Of a stretch of 64,000 bases of DNA, positions 15,417-22,607 are shown piece by piece. The translations under genes were made by a program, and so were the position numbers. The notes under the pieces are model-generated. The model was not told the origin of the DNA. It searched no databases and saw only the letters and a program-made list of their open reading frames with translations. The first letter of the stretch is position 1. Each line of letters opens with the position of its first letter. This stretch comes from an uncultured Oscillibacter sp. Lineage in GTDB: Bacteria > Bacillota > Clostridia > Oscillospirales > Oscillospiraceae. The stretch covers positions 1 through 64,000 of the forward strand of contig CAJTVF010000004.1 in NCBI GenBank assembly GCA_910579435.1, read 5' to 3'.

Positions 15417-16729
15417 CCTTGACCTTTACCGCCATGATTCCCATTTTCATGGTCTTCATCCTGTACTTCCTGGGCATGCCCATCGTCTACTCCCTGTTTG
15501 GCTCCACCTTCTTTTACTTCCTGTTCATCGACACCACCTCCCAGCCCTTCCTGATCCTGCAAAAGGTGATGAACTCCACCCAGTCCTTCTCCATGCTGGC
15601 CATCCCGTTTTTTATCATGTCCGGTTCGGTCATGAACTTCGGCGGCATCAGCGACAAGCTGATGGACTTCTGTGAGTGCGTTACCGGCCATATGAAGGGC
15701 GGCCTGGCCCAGGTGAACGTGCTGCTGTCCATGCTGATGGGCGGCTGCTCCGGCTCCGCCAACGCCGACTGTGCCATGCAGTCCAAGATGCTGGTGCCGG
15801 AGATGGAGAAACGGGGGTATTCCAAGGCCTTCTCCGCCGCCATCACGGCGGCCTCCTCGGCGGCTACCCCGGTCATTCCGCCGGGAGTCAACCTCATTGT
15901 TTTCACCCTCATCGCCCAGGCGTCCCTGGGTCGGACTTTTGCTGCGGGCTATGTCCCCGGCATCCTGATGGCCATTTCGATGATGATTACCGTGGCCATC
16001 ATTGCCAAAAAGCGGAACTATCCCACCACCCGGGATAAGTTCCCTCCGGCCAAGGTGATTTTGAAGCAGGCGTTCATCTCCTTCTGGGGGCTGTTCTTCC
16101 CCTTCGGCATCATCCTGGGTATGCGTTTCGGCTGGTTCACCCCCTCCGAGGGCGGCGCCTTCGCCGTGCTGTACGCCGTGGTCATCGGCAAGTTCGTCTA
16201 CCGCAAGCTGAGCTTCCGGGAGCACCTGATCCCCATTTTGATGGACACCATCGCCGGAACCTCCAGCGTGGTGCTGATCATGGTTTCCGCCAATGTATTC
16301 GGCCAGTACATGAGCTGGATCAACCTGCCGAAGATTGTGGCCAGCGGCGTGCTGAACCTGACGGACAACAAGTGGGTCTTCATGCTGCTGTGCAACCTGG
16401 TGCTGCTGATTATGGGCATGTTCCTGGAGGGCGGCGCGGCCCTGATGATCATTACGCCGCTGCTGCTCCCCGTGGCCCGGACGCTGGGCATCGACGTGTA
16501 CCACTTCGGCCTGGTGGCCATCGTCAACATCATGATCGGCGGCATTACGCCTCCCTTTGGTTCCATGATGTTCACCACCTGCGGCATCACGAAGTGCCCG
16601 ATCAGCGATTTCTTAAAAGAGGTCTGGCCCTTTATACTCAGCCTCTTTATCGTATTGCTGCTCCTGACCTTCTGCCCGAGGCTGATTACCATTGTCCCGG
16701 ATCTGATCTACGGCCCTGCCGCCATGTAA
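15413..16729 (+). CDS. dctM: TRAP transporter large permease DctM
   Basis: 438 residues and 11-12 hydrophobic segments, the family length. Motifs include LLSMLMGGCSGSANADCAMQ in the substrate path, ITAASSAATPVIPPGVNLIV, and the late repeat GGITPPFGSMMFTTCGI; these correspond to the two inverted elevator repeats with Na+ sites. ATG at 15413 overlaps the dctQ stop. The product imports the DctP-bound solute using the sodium gradient. A terminator follows at 16741. Confidence 0.94.
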   Translation: MTLTFTAMIPIFMVFILYFLGMPIVYSLFGSTFFYFLFIDTTSQPFLILQKVMNSTQSFSMLAIPFFIMSGSVMNFGGISDKLMDFCECVTGHMKGGLAQVNVLLSMLMGGCSGSANADCAMQSKMLVPEMEKRGYSKAFSAAITAASSAATPVIPPGVNLIVFTLIAQASLGRTFAAGYVPGILMAISMMITVAIIAKKRNYPTTRDKFPPAKVILKQAFISFWGLFFPFGIILGMRFGWFTPSEGGAFAVLYAVVIGKFVYRKLSFREHLIPILMDTIAGTSSVVLIMVSANVFGQYMSWINLPKIVASGVLNLTDNKWVFMLLCNLVLLIMGMFLEGGAALMIITPLLLPVARTLGIDVYHFGLVAIVNIMIGGITPPFGSMMFTTCGITKCPISDFLKEVWPFILSLFIVLLLLTFCPRLITIVPDLIYGPAAM

Positions 16730-16740
16730 ACAGTTTAAGA

Positions 16741-16766
16741 CCCGAGGGGGGCTTTTCCCCCTCGGG
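16741..16766 (+). terminator. Terminator of dctPQM
   Basis: CCCGAGGGGG-GCTTTT-CCCCCTCGGG, 10-bp stem, then CCTTTCCC. Confidence 0.75.
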
Positions 16767-16810
16767 CCTTTCCCGTCGTGATAGAGTCGGTTGAAAAGGA
16801 GCGTGACATC

Positions 16811-17374
16811 ATGGAATACCAGGTGGAAATGCAGCACACGGAAAAGAGCTTTGAGGCGCTGGCCCACATGCAGTATGATCTCTTCTGCATGGGAAACCGG
16901 GTGGCCCGGTCGCTGCTGAGCCTGGTGCTGGTCATCCTGGGCGTGGTAAATTTTTCCCAGTGGTGGGGCATACTGATTACGGCGTACGGCTGCTATCTGG
17001 TCACCAGCACCTACAGCGCCGCCAACCACACCGCCCACAAGCTGACCAAGCAGCTGCGGGACAGCGGACTGGACTTTCCCGCCTCCCGCTACGTCTTCAA
17101 AAAGAAGGCCATGGAGGTCATTTCCCTGCCGGAGGAAACGCCCCTGGGGAAGCCCCTGGCCTACGCCGAGGTCGCCCGCCTGGGAGAGGACCGGGAATAC
17201 TTCTACATTTTCCGGGACCGGTACGGCGGCTACATGATTCCCAAAGCCGCTCTGGGGGAGAGGGAGGACGCCTTCCGGGACTTCCTGGAGGAAAAGACGG
17301 CCCAGTCTTTCCAGGGCCGGAGCGCGCCGGTGGTCCGCCTGCTCCGGCGGCTGAGGCGGCGCGGGGGCGCATGA
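16811..17374 (+). CDS. YcxB-like small membrane protein
   Basis: 187 residues. N-terminal cytoplasmic stretch, two adjacent membrane segments (SLLSLVLVILGVVNF and WWGILITAYGCYLV, about 38-68), then a soluble domain with VARLGEDREYFYIFRDRYG and MIPKAAL, the pattern of YcxB/DUF-type proteins of Firmicutes. Function unknown. ATG at 16811 is preceded by AAAAGGAG; there is an open frame 33 nt upstream. It faces the convergent glpP gene, 7 bp away with no terminator between them. Confidence 0.7.
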   Translation: MEYQVEMQHTEKSFEALAHMQYDLFCMGNRVARSLLSLVLVILGVVNFSQWWGILITAYGCYLVTSTYSAANHTAHKLTKQLRDSGLDFPASRYVFKKKAMEVISLPEETPLGKPLAYAEVARLGEDREYFYIFRDRYGGYMIPKAALGEREDAFRDFLEEKTAQSFQGRSAPVVRLLRRLRRRGGA

Positions 17375-17381
17375 GCCCGCC

Positions 17382-17957
17382 TTATACGGACCAGAGCTGC
17401 TCGCTGGTGGTGGACACGGCCGATGCCCCGGCGGAGAGAGCCGCCACCACATCGGACTTTTCCAGCAGCAGGCCGCTGGCAATCAGGGGCTGATGGACCT
17501 CCCGCACCAAATGGCTGATGACGCTGGCGATGGCTCCGGGGAGCACGTCCACCACGTCGGCATTGGAGCTCTGCCGCAGGACATTGGCGAAGGACAAGGA
17601 GTCCAGCATGAAAAAGCGCTGGATGGTCAGAAGCCCCAGCTCCCGGGACCGGCGAATCAGGTTTGGGTGCGTGGATATGATGCCGTCCGCCTCTGTGCGG
17701 CTGGCGATGTACTCGGCGGAAATATCCTTGGAGGACATGCCCTCCACCAGATCAATGTGGATAAAGGCCAGCTTTCCCGCCTCCTTGACCCGCTGGACCA
17801 GCTCCCGGATGTTCAGGATGGTTCCGTAGAGCAGAAAGACCACCGTGCTTTCGGAGGACAACGCCCGCTCCAATCCCTCGTCGTTCTTGACGGCGGCGAT
17901 GACCGGAGCATCCTGGATCGCCTCCACAAACAGCTGTAGTTTATCCGTCATAAGCAT
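17382..17957 (-). CDS. glpP: Glycerol-3-phosphate responsive antiterminator GlpP
   Basis: 191 residues, family length. TIM-barrel-like motifs AFIHIDLVEGMSSKD, EADGIISTHPNLIRR, FMLDSLSFANV, DVLPGAIASVI and IASGLLLEKSDVVAALSAGA are characteristic. In Bacillus GlpP binds glycerol-3-phosphate and the leader RNA of glp genes and prevents termination. No glpF, glpK or glpD gene is in the window, so its target lies elsewhere, or the upstream hairpin (17971-18002) is autoregulatory. The SBP/kinase operon ends 315 bp upstream. Confidence 0.9.
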   Translation of the reverse strand: MLMTDKLQLFVEAIQDAPVIAAVKNDEGLERALSSESTVVFLLYGTILNIRELVQRVKEAGKLAFIHIDLVEGMSSKDISAEYIASRTEADGIISTHPNLIRRSRELGLLTIQRFFMLDSLSFANVLRQSSNADVVDVLPGAIASVISHLVREVHQPLIASGLLLEKSDVVAALSAGASAVSTTSEQLWSV

Positions 17958-18272
17958 CCTCCTTCTGTCCGGCGCACTGGTTTTGGAACTGCCAGTGCGC
18001 TTTCATTATGCGGTCGCGCGGGCAATCGGGTCAACGCAGCTGAAAAGAAGCCCCAGTTCCTTTTCCATTGCGCCGGCAATAAGACATATCTATATTAAAA
18101 TACAAATCAGCCGGAAAAGTAATATATAAAATGTCTAATATTTTTGTACTTTCCTTGTCGGATATAGCAAAAATGGGCGGCTGTCCCTTCTGCACGGGAA
18201 AACGGGGACGGCCTGACCAAAGCTCTGGAACGTAGAGGGAGCGGGCCAAGCCCGCTCCCGTGCGTTTCCTAT
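17958..18272 (-). promoter_or_regulatory. glpP leader and promoter region
   Basis: No gene. On the minus strand it holds, in order, the terminator of the lipoprotein gene, an AT-rich stretch (TATTTTAATATAGATATG, about 18080-18100) likely to contain the promoter, and a stem GCGCACTGGCAGTTCC...CCAGTGCGC just before the glpP ribosome site (GAAGGAGGATGC). The stem could be a control hairpin in the leader; no T run follows it. Confidence 0.4.
18237..18259 (-). terminator. Terminator of kinase/lipoprotein operon
   Basis: GGGAGCGGGC-CAA-GCCCGCTCCC, a perfect 10-bp stem starting 14 bp after the lipoprotein stop codon. Confidence 0.7.
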
Positions 18273-19586
18273 TCACGACAGGGTCTCTGCCTGAAGCTCG
18301 TCAAAAGCCGCCATACATTCATCCACCGTGGCGCCGCCCAGCAGCTGCCGCACGATCTGGCAGGTGTTCCCCCACTGCTCCACGCGCATGCTCGCGTTGG
18401 AGCCCAGGACGTAGACGCCTTCCTCAATGCGCTGGTTCAGGGGACGCAGGGCGGGAACGCAGTCTACCTTCACATTTTTGGAAGGGGAGATGACCCGGTT
18501 GGTTTCCGAGTAGATGCGAAGGGCCTCGTCGGAGGTCATGATATCCAGGACCTTGGCCGCGTCTTCCCGGTGCTCCGCCTCGGCGCCGACGGCAAGGCCG
18601 GTCATGGGCATCACCGGCATCTGCCCCCTATCTGTGGGGAAGCCGATGACCTGCATCTCAAAATCGGTCTTTCCATAGCTCGTCTCCGAGTTGGCCGCGC
18701 CCCAGTAGGCCATGACGATGGGGGTCTTTCCCGCCAGGAAATCCGGTCCCTCCGCCTCAATGGCCTCGCTGACCAGGGCTTTCTCCGCGTCGATATAGCC
18801 GCAGTCGATGAGGGTCTGCAAGAACTCGAAGCCGGGGCGCATGTAGTCGCTGTACTTGGCCTCTCCGCTGTTCAGGGCCGCGATTTCCGCCTCCGTGTTC
18901 CCGCCGTTATAAAGATCGGCGTAGGCTTGGGCAAAGACGAAGGTCTCCAGCCACCAGCGGTTTGCGCCGATGGGTGTCTCGATCCCGTTTTCCTGGAAAA
19001 CGCGGCAACACTCCAGGAATTCCTCCGGCGTCTCCGGCAGGGCCAGGCCGTACTGGTTGAACAGGTCCACATTGAGGAACAGGCCGTAGGCCACCACCTC
19101 CTGGGGGATGGCCACCAGCTTCCCATCCACCGTGTTGGCGACCCGGATGATATCCCGCAGGTTTTTCGCGCTGTCCAGGCCGGACAGGTCCATCAGCTTT
19201 CCCTCAGCCCCCAGCGTCAAGATGACGTCCGGGTTCAGCAGATACAGATCGTCCATATTATTGCGCGCCCGGTCAAGAATAGCCTCGTCGTAGGTCTTAT
19301 CCTGGTAGCTCTCCGCCGTATAGGTCCTGTATACCATGGTGACGCCCAGCTGTTCCTCGGCCATGACCACCGTCAGGTCCGACGCGGTCCTGGCGACGTT
19401 TTCCGCGTTGGGATTGGTCTTTTCCATGGGGCTGAACAGGTTGACCACACGTTCCTCCCCCTCGTCCTGGGGGAGCAGGTTGATGTCGGACTCGTGCCCG
19501 CCGCAGGCTGTCAGGGACAGCGCCGCCAGCACGGCCAAAAAACCGGCGGCCCCGCTCCGGGCTCCGTGCTTTACATGTGACTTCAT
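18273..19586 (-). CDS. Extracellular solute-binding lipoprotein (ABC family 1 type) in a sensor operon
   Basis: 437 residues. Signal peptide with lipobox (LAALSLTACGG), then a two-lobe binding fold: DDLYLLNPDVILTLGAEGKL, LVAIPQEVVAYGLFLNVDLF, ETPEEFLECCRVFQENGIET, IGANRWWLETFVFAQAY and PTDRGQMPVMPMTGLAVGA. This is the carbohydrate/peptide binding family normally coupled to ABC permeases. No permease genes adjoin it. Its ATG (19586) overlaps the stop of the upstream hybrid kinase (ATGA), so the two are translated together. A sensory role, delivering ligand state to the kinase, is inferred. An alternative start 24 nt upstream lacks the good GGAGGA spacing. Confidence 0.85.
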   Translation of the reverse strand: MKSHVKHGARSGAAGFLAVLAALSLTACGGHESDINLLPQDEGEERVVNLFSPMEKTNPNAENVARTASDLTVVMAEEQLGVTMVYRTYTAESYQDKTYDEAILDRARNNMDDLYLLNPDVILTLGAEGKLMDLSGLDSAKNLRDIIRVANTVDGKLVAIPQEVVAYGLFLNVDLFNQYGLALPETPEEFLECCRVFQENGIETPIGANRWWLETFVFAQAYADLYNGGNTEAEIAALNSGEAKYSDYMRPGFEFLQTLIDCGYIDAEKALVSEAIEAEGPDFLAGKTPIVMAYWGAANSETSYGKTDFEMQVIGFPTDRGQMPVMPMTGLAVGAEAEHREDAAKVLDIMTSDEALRIYSETNRVISPSKNVKVDCVPALRPLNQRIEEGVYVLGSNASMRVEQWGNTCQIVRQLLGGATVDECMAAFDELQAETLS

Positions 19587-22147
19587 TGTGGTTCCTCCTC
19601 TCTGATACATTGCCGGATGACTTTTTTCAGAAGCTCCATGTCCAGGGGCTTCGGCACGTGGGCGTCCATGCCGGCGTCCAGCGCCGCCTTTTCGTCTTCG
19701 GCAAAGGCGTTGGCCGTCATGGCGATGATGGGAATGCGCTTTGCGTCCTCCCGCTCCAGAGCGCGGATGGCCCGCGCGGCCTCGTGGCCGTTCATCACCG
19801 GCATCTGCACATCCATCAGGATGGCGTCGAATTCGCCCGCCTCCGCCCGCCGGAAACGCTCCACCGCTAAGCGGCCGTTTTGCACGATCTCGCAGGAGGC
19901 TCCCTCGATCTCCAGAAGCTCCGCCAGGATCTCCGCGTTGATCTCGTTGTCCTCCGCGGCCAGGAAGCGGATTCCCTCCAGGCCGCCGTCTTCCCCGGCC
20001 TCGGAGGCGTCCGCCTTACCGGGCTCCGCCCACAGCTCCTCCGCCTTTTCCCGGAGCGCGGAGGCGAAAAAGGGCTTGGTCAGGAGGCCCGTGCGCGGGA
20101 TCTCCAGGGCCTGCGCCGTGTTCTCCGCGCCGAACTCCGCCAGGAGGAGAATGGGCACCCCCGCGGGGAGGACCTCCCGCAATTCCCGGGCCGCCGGGAG
20201 GCCGCAGGTCTCCCAGTCCAGGAGGGCAAGCTGGCAGTCCCCGCCGCTTCGCAGCAGGTCCCCGGCCTCCCGGCTGTCGGCGGCGGTTTTCAGCTGGAGG
20301 CCGGTTTCCTCCATGAGGGTCCGAATGTTCTCCCGGCTCTCCGGATCTCCGTCCACCACCAGGATTCGGAAGACGCCCCGCTGCGTCCAGAACTGCTGGT
20401 CCGCCTGCTCCTCCTGAATGCGGAGCTCCAGGTCCACCCGGAAGAGGGTCCCCCGGTCCACCTCGCTGAAAACCTCGATGGTGCCGCCCATCAGCTCCAC
20501 GATGCTCTTGGTGATGGCCATGCCCAGTCCGGTGCCCTGGACCTTGTTGGTGGTGCTGTTCTCCGCCCGGGTAAAGGCGTCGAAGATGGTCTTCAGATAC
20601 TCCGGCGTCATGCCGTAGCCGTCGTCCTCCACTTCGATGCGGATATGCTCGTACTGGCTGGAGCGCTGCTTCAGCCCGATGATGCGGAACCAGATATGTC
20701 CCCTCTCCGGCGTGTATTTCACGGCGTTGGAGAGGAGGTTGATGAGAATCTGGTTGATGCGGGTCTCGTCTCCCACCAGGTACTCGTGCCGGACGCCGGT
20801 GACCTCCAGGTGGAACTCCTGCTGCCTGGCCCTGGCCATGGGCTGGATGATGGCGTCCACGGAGGACACCACGTCGTTCAGGGCGAACTTCTCAAGGTTC
20901 AGCACCACCTTCCCGCTCTCAATCTTGGAGACGTCCAGAATGTCGTTGATGAGGCTGAGGAGGTGCTGGCCGGAGGCCATGATCTTCCGGGTGTACTCCC
21001 GGACCTTGGCGGGGTTTTCCGCGTCTGTGGCCAGGAGGGTGGTAAAGCCCAGCACCGCGTTCATGGGCGTACGGATGTCGTGGGACATGTTGGAGAGGAA
21101 GGTGGTCTTGGATTCGCTGGCGATCTGGGCGGCCTGGAGGGCCTCCGCCAGCTGCTGGCTGTGGACCCTTCGCTCTTCCTCCTGCTCCCTGCGCAGCTTA
21201 TCCTGCTGCCGCCAGTTGAGGTAGTACAAGAGAATGCACAGGAAAAACGCCGCCAGCATGGAGGCCACGACGATGAAAATGTTCTGGTTGACGGTCTGCC
21301 CCTCCCGCTGGATGGCCTGAACCGGCACGTAGCCCACCAGGAAAATGGTCCCGCCGTTCACGGCCCACATATAGCTGAGGGCGCGCACGTTCCGAATGTC
21401 ATGATAGAACAGGATGTTCTTCCCGCTCTCCAGGCACGCGTCCACCTCCCTGCGGATCTCCGGGGCCTTGATATCGTTGGCCTGGTAGAAATCCGCCAGG
21501 TTCAGATGGCCCGCGCTGCGCTGCCCCATGCCCTTGGGCTTCAGCACAAACCGCTGGCTCTCCGCGTCCATGATATACAGCGACGCCTGCTTGTTGTAGA
21601 ACCCGTCCGGAAGGGACCGGTCCACGGCGTCGTAAATATACTCGGCATAGAGGGTCCCGATTTCCCGTCCGTCCCGCTCCACGGGGCACTTTATGGTATA
21701 GGACCACGTTCCCATATAGTTGAGGTAGGACTGGGACACCGGAAAGCCCATCACCGTCCCGCCGGCGGAGAAATCCAGCCCGTCCTCCGTAAAGCGGTCT
21801 CCAGTGTTGGAGACGCCCTCCGTCTTCCCGGACAGGATCAGCGACATCTTGGACATGGTCTGGTTTTTCTCATAGGAGCGAATGTATTCCTCCGGGTCCT
21901 CCACCCGTGCGATCTCCTGGGCAATCAGGGTCTGGAACTCCGCCTCGCTGCGCAGGATCGCCTCGATGGTGCTCTCAATCAGGTCCAGGCTTTCGCTGAG
22001 GTTCTGGACGGCGGATTCGGACATTTCCCGGGCAATCTTCCGGGATACGGAGAATACGATCGTCCCAAAGACGCAGAAAATCACGATGATGGGGAAGAGC
22101 AGGGAGAATCTTCTCTGCTTTTTCTGTTTGTCCGGATTTCTTTTGAT
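19583..22147 (-). CDS. Hybrid sensor histidine kinase with two receiver domains
   Basis: About 854 residues from the proposed start. TM1 (SLLFPIIVIFCVFGTIVF) is preceded by Lys/Arg residues, then an extracellular dCache-like sensor (to ~residue 290), TM2 (IFIVVASMLAAFFLCILLYY), HisKA with FLSNMSHDIRTPMNA (phospho-His), HATPase with N box INLLSNAVKYTP, VEDDGYGM and GTGLGMAITKS, a degenerate receiver (FRILVVDGDPES, Asp in LLDWETC) and a canonical C-terminal receiver (LAAEDNEIN, ILMDVQMPVMNG, MTANAF, PKPLD). No output domain and no adjacent response regulator. Start: no ATG/GTG/TTG precedes GTG 22084, which would cut TM1; ATC at 22147 lies 8 nt after AAGGGGG and restores TM1. A consensus promoter lies at 22246-22275. 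Confidence 0.9.
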   Translation of the reverse strand: MKRNPDKQKKQRRFSLLFPIIVIFCVFGTIVFSVSRKIAREMSESAVQNLSESLDLIESTIEAILRSEAEFQTLIAQEIARVEDPEEYIRSYEKNQTMSKMSLILSGKTEGVSNTGDRFTEDGLDFSAGGTVMGFPVSQSYLNYMGTWSYTIKCPVERDGREIGTLYAEYIYDAVDRSLPDGFYNKQASLYIMDAESQRFVLKPKGMGQRSAGHLNLADFYQANDIKAPEIRREVDACLESGKNILFYHDIRNVRALSYMWAVNGGTIFLVGYVPVQAIQREGQTVNQNIFIVVASMLAAFFLCILLYYLNWRQQDKLRREQEEERRVHSQQLAEALQAAQIASESKTTFLSNMSHDIRTPMNAVLGFTTLLATDAENPAKVREYTRKIMASGQHLLSLINDILDVSKIESGKVVLNLEKFALNDVVSSVDAIIQPMARARQQEFHLEVTGVRHEYLVGDETRINQILINLLSNAVKYTPERGHIWFRIIGLKQRSSQYEHIRIEVEDDGYGMTPEYLKTIFDAFTRAENSTTNKVQGTGLGMAITKSIVELMGGTIEVFSEVDRGTLFRVDLELRIQEEQADQQFWTQRGVFRILVVDGDPESRENIRTLMEETGLQLKTAADSREAGDLLRSGGDCQLALLDWETCGLPAARELREVLPAGVPILLLAEFGAENTAQALEIPRTGLLTKPFFASALREKAEELWAEPGKADASEAGEDGGLEGIRFLAAEDNEINAEILAELLEIEGASCEIVQNGRLAVERFRRAEAGEFDAILMDVQMPVMNGHEAARAIRALEREDAKRIPIIAMTANAFAEDEKAALDAGMDAHVPKPLDMELLKKVIRQCIREEEPQ

Positions 22148-22245
22148 AGGAAACGCCCCCCTTCCAACGTCAAAAAAGAGGACTGCCCGGCCGGGAACAG
22201 AACTGCCCCGGTTTCAAACGCAGGCCGGATCATGCTTCTGTTTAC

Positions 22246-22275
22246 ATTATACTATTGTTTCCCTTTTACTGTCAA
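22246..22275 (-). promoter_or_regulatory. Consensus promoter of kinase/lipoprotein operon
   Basis: On the minus strand: TTGACA (22275-22270), 18 bp, TATAAT (22251-22246). It is about 100 bp upstream of the proposed start. Confidence 0.85.
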
Positions 22276-22472
22276 TAGACGGCGGCAGAGGAAGCCCCGA
22301 AAGCACAACCGGGAGGGAACCGGCGGCGCGGTCCCCTTCCGGGCGCGGACGTGCCAGAGGCCCTGCGGTCCGCCGCCTGGCTGGATCGGCCGGGCAGCCG
22401 CCAAGGGCTGCCGCGCTTTTGAAACGCATGGTGGACGCCGGGCGTCATTTCATTGCGCATTCAAGACGCAAA

Positions 22473-22496
22473 AAGCTGTCAATTTTTTGACAGCTT
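22473..22496. promoter_or_regulatory. 10-bp perfect palindrome, candidate operator
   Basis: AAGCTGTCAA-TTTT-TTGACAGCTT lies 40 bp upstream of the -35 of the unknown-protein gene and itself contains a TTGACA. The remaining sequence 22276-22472 has no recognisable gene. Confidence 0.6.
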
Positions 22497-22535
22497 CCAA
22501 CAAAATTGGCAATAAAATGACAAAGATTTGGGGAA

Positions 22536-22564
22536 TTGACAAGCCGGGGAAATTTTCCTATCCT
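22536..22564 (+). promoter_or_regulatory. Promoter of unknown-protein gene
   Basis: TTGACA (22536-22541), 17 bp, TATCCT (22559-22564). AGGAGG at 22595-22600 and ATG at 22608 follow. Confidence 0.7.
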
Positions 22565-22607
22565 GAAAAAGACGAGCGGACCCCAAATAAAAACAGGAGG
22601 TACAAGG

